A stretch of DNA of 52,286 bases from positions 1 through 52,286 of the forward strand of contig JAXDNJ010000052.1 in the NCBI GenBank assembly GCA_034669505.1. Direction: 5' to 3'. This stretch comes from JAFASC01 sp034669505 (GTDB lineage Bacteria; Pseudomonadota; Alphaproteobacteria; Rhizobiales; Beijerinckiaceae). The notes under the pieces were generated by a model, which was not told the DNA's origin, did not search any database, and saw nothing but the letters and a program-made list of their open reading frames with translations. Position 1 is the first letter of the stretch. Every line of letters begins with the position of its first letter. Positions 1-6,702 of the stretch are shown here, one piece after another. A program made the position numbers and the translations under genes.

Positions 1-309
1 AGCGCCGCGCGCGCCGCGCTCGAACTCGCCGAGCAGGCGAGCAATGTCGGCGACCTCGCCGGTCTCGAAGCGGCAATCGCCAAGAACCCTGGCGATCACC
101 AAGCCCGCTTCGATCTCGCCGTCGCCCTCAACGCGGAAGGCAGGCGCAGCGACGCGGCAGAGCGCCTGCTTGAAATCATCAAGGCGGACCGTAACTGGAA
201 CGACGATGGCGCGCGCAAGCAACTCGTCCAGTTTTTCGAAGCGTGGGGACCGATGGATCCGGCCACTCTCGCCGCCCGCCGCCGGCTGTCGACGCTGCTC
301 TTTTCCTGA
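1..309 (+). CDS. CnoX/YbbN-like thioredoxin-TPR protein, C-terminal part
   Basis: Only the last 102 residues are present; the 5' end lies outside the window. Reading from base 1 gives an alpha-helical, Ala/Leu-rich tail with paired TPR-like helices (LAGLEAAIAKNPGDHQARF, then LAVALNAEGRRSDAAERLL). It ends in DPATLAARRRLSTLLFS, a tail I associate with the YbbN/CnoX family. Full-length members carry an N-terminal thioredoxin fold and act as cytoplasmic holdases that cooperate with GroEL and DnaK during oxidative stress. The thioredoxin domain is not visible here. The LON-domain gene follows on the same strand after about 50 bases, an arrangement I recall from related genomes, so the two are probably co-transcribed. 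Confidence 0.8.
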   Translation, partial: SAARAALELAEQASNVGDLAGLEAAIAKNPGDHQARFDLAVALNAEGRRSDAAERLLEIIKADRNWNDDGARKQLVQFFEAWGPMDPATLAARRRLSTLLFS

Positions 310-357
310 CCGGCGCCGATGCTGCGCCAGGAACGGCGCGCCAAGGGGCCGCGCGCC

Positions 358-1026
358 ATGAGCATCAACGCGCCTTACAAATCGCCGGCCGAGCTGCCGA
401 ACACGATCCCGATCTTTCCGCTTGCCGGCGTGCTGCTGCTGCCGCGCGGCGAGTTACCGCTCAACGTTTTCGAGCCACGCTATCTCACGATGGTCGACGA
501 TGCGCTGCGCGGGCATCGGCTCATCGGCATAATCCAGCCGAACGCCGACGCCGGCGGATCGCGCAAAGCGCCGGCGCTGTTCTCGGTCGGCTGCCTCGGC
601 CGCATCACGCAATTGGCTGAGACCGGCGACGGCCGTTACGTTCTCACGCTGACCGGCGTTGCGCGTTATCGCGTGAGCGCGGAGATGCCGGTGCTCACGC
701 CCTATCGGCAATGTCAGGCCGATTTCGACGCCTTTGCCGAGGATTTCATCCCCGGCTACGCCGAAGAAGATATCGATCGCGATGCCGTATTGAAGACGCT
801 CGACGAATTCGCCAAATCCAACAAATTGAAAATCGACTGGAAGAGCATCGAGGCGGCATCGAACGAGGCGCTCGTCAACGCGCTCTCGATGATGAGCCCG
901 TTCGGCCCGAAGGAAAAGCAGGCGCTGCTCGAGGCGGCGGATTTGAAGTCCCGTGCCGAGGTGCTTGTCGCGATCACGCAGATGGAGCTCGCGCGCTCGA
1001 GCAGCAACACGAACTCGATTCAGTAA
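358..1026 (+). CDS. LON-domain (Lon substrate-binding-like) protein
   Basis: A 222-residue cytoplasmic protein matching the stand-alone LON N-terminal domain family. IPIFPLAGVLLLPRGELPLNVFEPRY is the start of the first beta-barrel segment, and the FSVGCLGRI and DGRYVLTLTG strands follow. It lacks the Lon AAA+ and protease domains, so it cannot be a full Lon. In full-length Lon the domain recognises substrates; the role of the free-standing proteins is not established. I chose the ATG at 358 because AAGGGG lies about 9 bases upstream; an in-frame ATG at 319 would add 13 residues with little coding character. The 3' end overlaps the convergent gene by 7 bases. Confidence 0.82.
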   Translation: MSINAPYKSPAELPNTIPIFPLAGVLLLPRGELPLNVFEPRYLTMVDDALRGHRLIGIIQPNADAGGSRKAPALFSVGCLGRITQLAETGDGRYVLTLTGVARYRVSAEMPVLTPYRQCQADFDAFAEDFIPGYAEEDIDRDAVLKTLDEFAKSNKLKIDWKSIEAASNEALVNALSMMSPFGPKEKQALLEAADLKSRAEVLVAITQMELARSSSNTNSIQ

Positions 1027-1499
1027 GAACCGGCGAACCGGAGTATCGATGCCGACTCCTGCACGATCTTGCCGCCGCTCGCGCGTGACAGCGTGAGAGC
1101 GAGCCGTGCACTGCCGACCGATCGTGCGCCGGCTCGGGAGCGGCGATCCCACTGCATGATGCCGGAGACGCGGCACATCGTTTTCTGATGGTCACACGCC
1201 GCCGACGCCGTGCCCGGCACGATGCGGTAATGACGCTCCGGCCACACCGCGATGTAGCGAAGCTTGTCGCCCAAGACCTGCGGCCGCGACATCGGCTTGC
1301 CGTAATAGATCACCCGGTCGCCGTAGTAATTTTGTACGGTCGCGGCGTTCACCCCCGGATTGGTCGACCATGTCTGGACGTAAGCTTCAAGCCGGCGCTG
1401 TGCGACTGCAGCGCTTAACGGCTCGCGGGCGTCCTGGGCCAAAGCTGCCGTGACGCAGCTGAACGATAGGGCGACGGCGAGCGAAAAATTGCGGATCAT
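1020..1499 (-). CDS. Small secreted protein of unknown function
   Basis: 159 residues from MIRNFSLAVALSFSCVTAALA, a clear Sec signal peptide with probable cleavage after ALA and before QD. The mature part has a helix (LSAAVAQRRLEAYVQTWS) followed by NYYGDRVIYYGKPMSRPQVLGDK. That resembles the SnoaL/NTF2-like folds that alphaproteobacterial periplasmic proteins sometimes carry, but I cannot name a family. A CxxxxxxxC pair (ACDHQKTMC) may form a disulphide in the periplasm. It is transcribed against the LON gene and divergently from the Trm112-like gene. An upstream in-frame codon would add 11 charged residues ahead of the signal peptide, so I prefer the ATG at 1499. Confidence 0.7.
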   Translation of the reverse strand: MIRNFSLAVALSFSCVTAALAQDAREPLSAAVAQRRLEAYVQTWSTNPGVNAATVQNYYGDRVIYYGKPMSRPQVLGDKLRYIAVWPERHYRIVPGTASAACDHQKTMCRVSGIMQWDRRSRAGARSVGSARLALTLSRASGGKIVQESASILRFAGSY

Positions 1500-1585
1500 T
1501 GCGGACTCCCGATCTTGCTTCCGCCCTCTCAAATGACCTGCTAGGGGAGAGGTTGCGCCAAGCCGATCAAGAGAGTGTCACCCGC

Positions 1586-1834
1586 ATGGAGCCGAGCGTC
1601 CCCGCTTCTGACGAGGCCCCGGAAGTCTCGCGCGTCGATCCGCGGCTCCTCGAAATCCTCGTTTGCCCGCTGACCAAGACGACGCTCGAATACGACGCGG
1701 CGAGGCAGGAGCTGATCTCGCGCGCCGCGCGCTTGGCTTATCCCATTCGCGACGGCATTCCGATCATGCTGCCGGAGGAGGCGCGGAAGATCGACGACAC
1801 CCCGGGCGCGCCACTTCTGACGGATCGTTCCTGA
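1586..1834 (+). CDS. Trm112-family small protein (YcaR-like)
   Basis: An 82-residue protein with the Trm112p/YcaR signature: DPRLLEILVCPLTKTTLEYD, then LAYPIRDGIPIMLPEEAR. In eukaryotes and archaea Trm112 activates methyltransferases; the bacterial YcaR group is small and its partners are mostly unknown. Only one cysteine is visible (the C of VCPLTK), where classical zinc-binding forms have more, so this is the zinc-free bacterial type. Start chosen at the ATG of MEPSVPAS, with GAGAG about 10 bases upstream. It sits in the same direction as the upstream LON gene but is separated from it by the opposing secreted-protein gene. Confidence 0.8.
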   Translation: MEPSVPASDEAPEVSRVDPRLLEILVCPLTKTTLEYDAARQELISRAARLAYPIRDGIPIMLPEEARKIDDTPGAPLLTDRS

Positions 1835-1880
1835 CGCTCGTTCGTTCTCTCGCGGCAGCATTTGACCCGGAGAACGCGAC

Positions 1881-2108
1881 GTGATCAGCACAAACAAAAG
1901 CCGCGGCGCGGCGGCCGAGCGGCTCAGAGCCGACATCGATTCCGGCCGCACCGGCGACAAGGTTGCCTTCCCCGATCCCTCAGCCGCGCCGCTCGGCACC
2001 GACGAGGAAGCCGGCGGCGTGACAACACCCGAAGAAGCGCTGGAGAAGGCGCGGCAAGCCGAATTGCGCCTGGGCCAAAACGCGCGGCGGGAGGAGAAGA
2101 AGGGGTAG
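1881..2108 (+). CDS. Small conserved hypothetical protein
   Basis: A 75-residue, very hydrophilic protein starting at GTG, with GGAGAACG about 6 bases upstream. The middle section RGAAAERLRADIDSGRTGDK and FPDPSAAPLGTDEEAGG is a pattern I recall from small hypothetical proteins of Rhizobiales. The C-terminus is a charged helix (EEALEKARQAELRLGQNARREEKKG). There is no signal peptide, membrane segment or known catalytic motif. It starts 46 bases after the Trm112-like gene and may be co-transcribed with it. Function unknown. Confidence 0.65.
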   Translation: MISTNKSRGAAAERLRADIDSGRTGDKVAFPDPSAAPLGTDEEAGGVTTPEEALEKARQAELRLGQNARREEKKG

Positions 2109-2144
2109 ATTTTCCGGCGTTGGGCGAACCGTGGTGGTAAGCGC

Positions 2145-2168
2145 CTTCTCCCCGTTTACGGGGAGAAG
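2145..2168. repeat. Dispersed palindrome, copy A
   Basis: CTTCTCCCCGT, two-base loop, ACGGGGAGAAG: an 11-bp perfect hairpin. It belongs to a family of C/T-rich palindromes that recurs at 3414, 44798, 45741, 46057, 46139, 46206, 47263 and 47390. It lies 16 bases beyond the stop codon of the IS110 transposase, so it probably marks the left flank of the inserted element. It could also terminate transcription of the small gene ending at 2108. Confidence 0.75.
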
Positions 2169-2183
2169 CGACTGTCTTGTTGG

Positions 2184-3122
2184 TCAAGCGTTTTGTGGCT
2201 GCCATGGTCGTTTGTCCCGCAATATGGCGTTGAGGATGGTCAAGAGTTTGCGAGCGATTGCGATGAGCGCGACCTTCTTGGGTTTGCCTCGTGCGACGAG
2301 CCGATCGCGGCAGGCTTTGAGGGTTGGATTGAAGCGCGCCGCGACCATGGCACCGACGAAGAGAACGGCGCGCACGCTGCTGCGGCCGCCGCCGATGAGG
2401 CTTCTGCCCTTCCATTGACCGGACTGGCGCGTCCATGGCGCGAGGCCGGCGAGCGCGGCGATGGCGCGCCGATCGAGCGAGCCGAGTTCCGGCAACTCGG
2501 CGATGAGCGTGCGCGCGATCGTCGGCCCGATGCCGGGGACCGAGACGAGCAGATCCTCCTTCTCGCGCCAGGCTGGCGAGCCGCGTACGGTGTCGTCGAT
2601 CTCGCTGTCGATGTCGGCAAGTTCTTTCTCGAGCGCCTTGCGCAGCCGCGCGATGCTCTTCTTCAGGCGTTTATGAACGGCGCGCCGCTCGCGCTGGCCT
2701 TCGGCGCCCATCATCTCGACGATCTGGCGGCGCCGCGCGACGAGATCAGCAAGGAGCTGCGTCGCTTCATCCGGCAAAGGCCGCACGTCCGGTTTCGTCG
2801 CCTCGACGAAGTGGGCAATGATTGCAGCATCGATCGGGTCGGTCTTGGCACGCTTGCCGAGCGCATTGGCAAAGGCGCGCACCTGCGCCGGATTGACGAC
2901 GACAACCGGCAGTTCCGCGCCGGCGAGGGCGGCGGTGACGACGCATTCGAAGCCGCCGGTTGCTTCGACCGCTATGAGGGCCGGCGCGATCGCCTTCAAT
3001 CTAGCGACGAGTTCGTCGAGACCGGCACCGTTACGCACGACGACAAAACTCTCGGCGCTCGGGCGCACATGCACATCGAGCTGCGCTTTCGATACGTCGA
3101 TTCCAACAACGAGAGCGTCCAT
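2184..3122 (-). CDS. IS110-family transposase
   Basis: 312 residues from MDALVVGIDVSKAQLDVHV, the typical IS110 start. The N-terminal DEDD (RuvC-like) domain shows GIDVSK, VEATGGFE and the KTDPIDAAIIAHF block carrying the last acidic residues. A coiled middle region (about 150-210) is rich in Arg/Lys/Glu. The C-terminal Transposase_20 domain has VPGIGPTIARTL (helix-hairpin-helix-like) and LAGLAPWTRQSG, then GGGRSSVRAVLF with the serine region proposed to be catalytic. The protein looks full length and intact. A longer reading frame upstream (to 3476) runs through repeat DNA and is not credible. IS110 recombinases act on seamless, circular intermediates and in studied members are guided by an element-encoded RNA. 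Confidence 0.93.
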   Translation of the reverse strand: MDALVVGIDVSKAQLDVHVRPSAESFVVVRNGAGLDELVARLKAIAPALIAVEATGGFECVVTAALAGAELPVVVVNPAQVRAFANALGKRAKTDPIDAAIIAHFVEATKPDVRPLPDEATQLLADLVARRRQIVEMMGAEGQRERRAVHKRLKKSIARLRKALEKELADIDSEIDDTVRGSPAWREKEDLLVSVPGIGPTIARTLIAELPELGSLDRRAIAALAGLAPWTRQSGQWKGRSLIGGGRSSVRAVLFVGAMVAARFNPTLKACRDRLVARGKPKKVALIAIARKLLTILNAILRDKRPWQPQNA

Positions 3123-3325
3123 CTGGTCCCGTCCTTGTCTAAGCGGGCTTCGCGTGCGGCCCAGGCGACTGTTCGGGTTCGATGGAACGATGGACAGAGA
3201 CCCCGGCTTCTCCACGGGCTCAAACGCCCCAGGTGGCTGCGGTCTCCGGTCCATCACCGCATCCGCAACAATAGCGCATTCGGCGAGAGACAAGTTACAA
3301 GGTGGCATTGCGAAGCAATGACGGA
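2184..3325 (-). mobile_element. IS110-family insertion sequence, ends not resolved
   Basis: One intact IS110-type transposase gene plus about 200 bases of non-coding DNA on its 5' side. IS110-group elements lack ordinary terminal inverted repeats, so the ends cannot be read from a single copy. Both flanks carry members of the same palindrome family: CTTCTCCCCG at 2145-2168 and CACCCTCTCCC at 3414-3440, with TGAGGGGT/ACCCCTCA at 3326-3354. This suggests the element inserted into a composite intergenic repeat, as known for IS110 relatives that target REP sequences. The limits given are approximate. Confidence 0.6.
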
Positions 3326-3413
3326 TGAGGGGTGATGCCGGCATAGACCCCTCACCCGACCCGCGCTGCGCAGCCAAGTGTACGCAGGCTGCGTAAACTT
3401 GCCTGCGTCGCGG
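3123..3413 (-). other. Non-coding 5' region of the IS110 element and repeat DNA
   Basis: No protein gene is credible between the transposase start and the P450 gene. About 200 bases adjoining the transposase are the place where IS110-group elements encode a bridge RNA, but I could not derive a convincing secondary structure by eye. Further out are a small hairpin CATTGC-GAA-GCAATG (3306-3320) and the inverted pair TGAGGGGT/ACCCCTCA (3326-3333 and 3347-3354) around GCCGGC. These outer parts look like the dispersed intergenic repeat rather than the IS. Confidence 0.4.
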
Positions 3414-3440
3414 CACCCTCTCCCGCGAGGGGAGAGGGTG
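3414..3440. repeat. Dispersed palindrome, copy B
   Basis: CACCCTCTCCC, a short GC-rich loop, then GGGAGAGGGTG: an 11-bp perfect inverted repeat. It is followed by GCTAATGATC, which recurs inverted at 46045 and 47376 as GATCATTAGC next to the same CACCCTCTCCC. It lies 50 bases upstream of the P450 start and is part of the segment duplicated at 45810-46075. Confidence 0.8.
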
Positions 3441-3490
3441 AGCTAATGATCGCGTTCGCACCCGCCCCACCTCCACCCCTGGACGCCCCC

Positions 3491-4717
3491 ATGAACGCCC
3501 CGCAACCCGTGCCGGCCTTCAACCCGCTCGACCCCGCCTTCATCCGCGATCCCTATCCGACCTACCGGATGTTGCGCGAGAAGAGCCCGATCTGGCGCTC
3601 GCCGCTCGGGCCTTATGTGCTGACGCGCTATCGCGACATCGACGCGGTGACGCGCGACCGCCGCTTCGTCCACGATTTCGAAGGCAAGATTTCCGACCCC
3701 GGGCCGCGCCGGGCGCTGATGGATCAGCCGGTCTTCCAGTCGCTGCGCCGCTCGATGCTGGTGCAGGATCCGCCCGACCACACGCGGATGCGCAATCTTG
3801 TCGTGCGCGCTTTCACCGCGCGCCGCGTCGAGGAAATGCGCCCGCGCATCGAGGCGCTCGTGCACGCGCTGATCGACGCCGTCCTGCCGCGCGGCCGCAT
3901 GGATGTCATCGCCGACCTCTCGCACAAGCTGCCGGTGATCGTGATCTGCGACATGCTCGGCGTGCCGGAGGAGGATCGCGCGCAGTTTTTGGGAAATTTC
4001 CGCATTTCCGGCCGCGCGCTGGAGCCGGTGCCGCTTTCATCAGCCGAGCTCGAAGAAGCCAATGCGAGCACGCTGAAGACGCGCACTTACTTTCTGTGTT
4101 TGTTCGAGCGCCGCGCCAAGGAGCCGGGCGACGATCTCATCAGCGCGCTGCTCGCCGTGCGCGACGAGCATGACGGACGCCTGTCGCAGGACGAGCTTAC
4201 GTCGAACATCAACCTTCTATTCGCCGCGGGGCACGAGACCACGGCCAATCTCATCGGCAACGGTCTGCTGGCGCTGCATCGCCAGCCGGATCAATGGGAG
4301 ATGCTGACGCGCGATCCCTCGCTCGCGGCAAACGCGACCGAGGAACTCTTGCGTTACGATTCCTCGGTGCAGCTGACGGCGCGGAAGGCTGCCGAAGACA
4401 TCGAGATCGGCGACGACAAGGTGGTGATAAAGCGCGGCGAGGGCGTGATCTGTCTCCTCGGCGCGGGAAACCGCGATCCCGCCCGCTACGACGACCCGGA
4501 GCGGCTCGACGTCACCCGGCAGAATGTCCGGCCCTTGTCCTTCGGCGGCGGCATCCATCATTGCCTCGGCGCGCAGCTTGCGCGCCTCGAAGGCGAGATC
4601 ACGTTCCGCGCTCTGGCCGAACGGCTGCCGAAGCTCGCGCTCGAAAATATCGACAATCCGCAATGGCGTCCGACACTGACGCTGCGGCGTCTTGCGGCGT
4701 TGCCGGCGAAGTGGTGA
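3491..4717 (+). CDS. Cytochrome P450
   Basis: A 408-residue soluble bacterial P450 (class I type, needing separate ferredoxin and reductase partners that are not encoded nearby). It starts MNAPQPVPAFNPLDPAFIRDP. The I-helix oxygen-activation motif AGHETT is at residues 246-251, an ExxR-type segment (EELLRYDS) follows, and the heme loop FGGGIHHCLG has the axial Cys at 358. Early conserved VQDPPDHTRMRNLV is present. The substrate is unknown. I chose the ATG at 3491 rather than 3446 because the truncated copy at 45810-46004 keeps this ATG while the sequence upstream is repeat-derived. It converges on mbfA with a 6-base gap. Confidence 0.93.
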   Translation: MNAPQPVPAFNPLDPAFIRDPYPTYRMLREKSPIWRSPLGPYVLTRYRDIDAVTRDRRFVHDFEGKISDPGPRRALMDQPVFQSLRRSMLVQDPPDHTRMRNLVVRAFTARRVEEMRPRIEALVHALIDAVLPRGRMDVIADLSHKLPVIVICDMLGVPEEDRAQFLGNFRISGRALEPVPLSSAELEEANASTLKTRTYFLCLFERRAKEPGDDLISALLAVRDEHDGRLSQDELTSNINLLFAAGHETTANLIGNGLLALHRQPDQWEMLTRDPSLAANATEELLRYDSSVQLTARKAAEDIEIGDDKVVIKRGEGVICLLGAGNRDPARYDDPERLDVTRQNVRPLSFGGGIHHCLGAQLARLEGEITFRALAERLPKLALENIDNPQWRPTLTLRRLAALPAKW

Positions 4718-4723
4718 GCGGCA

Positions 4724-5680
4724 TCAGGCGTTGCCGATCAATATGCCTGTCGCGAGCACGAGCCCGCCGCCGAGCATGACTTTCGCCGCGGCCGAGACCG
4801 GCGGCGTGTCCATATAGCGCCATTGCACCCAGGCGATCGTCAGCAGTTCCACGACCACCACGCAGCAGGCGAGGATCGTCGCGGTCCAAAAATTCGGGAT
4901 GAGGTAGGGCAATGTGTGGCCGATGCCGCCGGCGATGGTCATCAGCCCGCATACAAATCCGCGCAGGTATGGCGTGCCGCGGCCCGACAATTTGCCGTCG
5001 TCGGCGAGCGCCTCGGCAAAGCCCATCGAAATGCCGGCGCCGAGTGAGGCCGCCACGCCGACGAGAAACGCGTTCCAGGAATTGTGCGTGGCGAAGGCGG
5101 CGGCAAAGACCGGCGCGAGCGTCGAAACCGATCCGTCCATGAGTCCGACGAGCCCGGGCTGGATGATCTGCAAAACCAGGCGGCGATTGGCGCTCTCGTT
5201 CTCTTGGGTGCGCGCGTCGCCGGGCAATCGCTTCTCGGTGATCTCGCCGGCCGAGCGGACATGCTCCACTTCCGCCGAGGCGAGATCGCCGAGGAGCTTG
5301 CGGATGCCGGCATCGGTGGTTCGGCTCGCCGCCTGCTGATAGAAGCGGCCGGCCTCTTCTTCCATCTGCACCGCCTGCCGGCGCACCGTCTCGATCCCGA
5401 GCGGGCGCACCTGCCAGAGCGGCCGGCGCTGGATGTAGCCGCGGATGTCGTGGCGGCGCACGAGCGGGATGTGATTGCCGAAGGTTTCGACGAACTTGTC
5501 GATCAGCAGGCGGCGGTGCTCGTTCTCCTCCGCCGCCATGTCGCTGAAGACGCGTGCGGTGTCAGGGTAATTCTCCTGCAGCCCCTCGGCAAAGTCGGCA
5601 TAGATGCGCCCGTCCTCCTCCTCGTTGCTGATCGCCAGCGCCAGGATTTCGCGTTCGGTCAGGTCGGAAAACGAGCGCAA
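4724..5680 (-). CDS. mbfA: MbfA: membrane-bound ferritin-like iron exporter
   Basis: 318 residues: an N-terminal ferritin-like (erythrin) domain (about 1-160) fused to a CCC1/VIT1-type membrane domain (about 165-318). Diiron ligand segments are visible as EEEDGRIYADFAE, AAEENEHRRLL, EEEAGRFYQQ and SAEVEHV. The membrane part contains GLMDGSVSTLAPVFAAAFAT and several further hydrophobic helices. In Bradyrhizobium and Agrobacterium this architecture is MbfA, an inner-membrane protein that exports iron and protects against iron and peroxide stress, and is repressed by Irr under iron limitation. GGAGAG sits 5 bases before the ATG, and an ICE-like palindrome lies just upstream, consistent with that regulation here. 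Confidence 0.92.
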   Translation of the reverse strand: MRSFSDLTEREILALAISNEEEDGRIYADFAEGLQENYPDTARVFSDMAAEENEHRRLLIDKFVETFGNHIPLVRRHDIRGYIQRRPLWQVRPLGIETVRRQAVQMEEEAGRFYQQAASRTTDAGIRKLLGDLASAEVEHVRSAGEITEKRLPGDARTQENESANRRLVLQIIQPGLVGLMDGSVSTLAPVFAAAFATHNSWNAFLVGVAASLGAGISMGFAEALADDGKLSGRGTPYLRGFVCGLMTIAGGIGHTLPYLIPNFWTATILACCVVVVELLTIAWVQWRYMDTPPVSAAAKVMLGGGLVLATGILIGNA

Positions 5681-5689
5681 GGGAACTCT

Positions 5690-5722
5690 CCAGCTTGTTT
5701 AGAACCCATCTAAACAAGCTGG
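5690..5722. promoter_or_regulatory. ICE-type Irr operator within a 14-bp inverted repeat upstream of mbfA
   Basis: CCAGCTTGTTTAGA (5690-5703) and its exact complement (5709-5722) flank a five-base spacer. Inside is TTTAGAACCCATCTAAA (5698-5714), which matches the Irr-box/ICE pattern I know from rhizobia (TTTAGAAnnnTTCTAAA) at 13 of 14 defined positions. It ends 18 bases before the mbfA start. Irr binds ICE motifs and represses mbfA in relatives. Because recR ends at 5744 and is transcribed toward it, the hairpin may also help terminate recR transcripts. Confidence 0.75.
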
Positions 5723-5743
5723 CGGGCGGCGGCAAGGGGCGCG

Positions 5744-6349
5744 TCAGAACACGGTGCGCTGGCGGATGGCGGTCGAGAGCGTGCCCTCGTCGAGATAGTC
5801 GAGTTCGCCGCCGATCGGGACGCCGTGAGCGAGGCGGGTCGTCTTGACGCCGAGATGGGCGAGGAGATCGGTGACGTAATGGGCCGTCGTCTGGCCATCG
5901 ACGGTGGCGTTGACGGCGAGGATCACCTCGCGGACGTCGCCTTCGGCGACGCGGACGACCAGCGTCGCGAGGTTGATGTCCTGCGGCCCGACGCCGTCGA
6001 GCGGCGATAAGGTGCCGCCTAGTACGTGATATCGCGCACGAATTGCGGCGGCACGCTCCAGCGCCCAAAGATCGGCGACGGTTTCGACGACGACGAGCAC
6101 ATTCGGATCGCGGCGCGGATCCCGACAGATCGTGCACGGATCGAGCGTATCGATATTGCCGCATTCCGAGCAGACAAGAATCTTTTCGCGCGCGGTCTGC
6201 ATCGCATCGGCGAGGGGCGCGAGCAATTCCTCGCGCTTGCGGATGAGATGCAGTGCCGCGCGGCGTGCGGAGCGCGGACCTAATCCCGGCAGGCGCGCCA
6301 GCAACTGGATGAGGCGCTCGATTTCGGCGCCGGCGACGCGCTCGGCCAT
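5744..6349 (-). CDS. recR: Recombination mediator RecR
   Basis: 201 residues, the normal family length. An N-terminal helix-hairpin-helix (IERLIQLLARLPGLGPRSARR) is followed by a zinc finger CSECGNIDTLDPCTIC. The Toprim domain then shows VVVETVADLWALE, HVLGGTLSPLDGVGP and VILAVNATVDGQTTAHY. RecR works with RecO/RecF to load RecA on single-strand gaps. It is the third gene of a dnaX-ybaB-recR cluster on this strand, 8 bases after ybaB, the order seen in many bacteria. Confidence 0.97.
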   Translation of the reverse strand: MAERVAGAEIERLIQLLARLPGLGPRSARRAALHLIRKREELLAPLADAMQTAREKILVCSECGNIDTLDPCTICRDPRRDPNVLVVVETVADLWALERAAAIRARYHVLGGTLSPLDGVGPQDINLATLVVRVAEGDVREVILAVNATVDGQTTAHYVTDLLAHLGVKTTRLAHGVPIGGELDYLDEGTLSTAIRQRTVF

Positions 6350-6357
6350 TGATTCGC

Positions 6358-6681
6358 TTAGAACGGCAGTTTCAATCCCGGCGGCAGCGGCAGACCGGCG
6401 GTGACGGACTTCATCTTCTCTTCCATGAGACGCTCGGCCTTTTTACGGGCGTCTTCATGCGCAGTGACGATCAGATCCTCGAGGATCTCGCCCTCGTCGC
6501 TCTTCAAGAGCGATGGATCGATCGCGATTGTCTTCATATTGCCTTTGGCCGTGAGCGTCACTTTCACGAGGCCTGCGCCGGATTGGCCTTGCACCTCGCT
6601 TTGTTCGAGCTCGCTTTGCATCTCAGCCATTTTTGTTTGCATGGCCTGTGCTTGCTTCATCAGCCCCATCAAGTCTTTCAT
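6358..6681 (-). CDS. YbaB/EbfC family nucleoid-associated protein
   Basis: 107 residues beginning MKDLMGLMKQAQAMQTKMAEMQSEL, the classic YbaB helical start, then VQGQSGAGLVKVTLTAKGNMK and LLKSDEGEILEDLIVTAHEDARKKAE. Members form homodimers that bind DNA with little sequence specificity. It lies between dnaX (21-base gap) and recR (8-base gap). The protein ends LPPGLKLPF, typical of the family. Confidence 0.95.
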   Translation of the reverse strand: MKDLMGLMKQAQAMQTKMAEMQSELEQSEVQGQSGAGLVKVTLTAKGNMKTIAIDPSLLKSDEGEILEDLIVTAHEDARKKAERLMEEKMKSVTAGLPLPPGLKLPF

Positions 6682-6702
6682 CTGGTTTCGCTCCGCCGCG
6701 CG

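Noticed and set aside
3446..3490. Upstream ATG for the P450 gene
   Set aside because: The 15 extra residues come from repeat DNA, and the duplicate at 45810-46004 keeps only the ATG at 3491 as common start.
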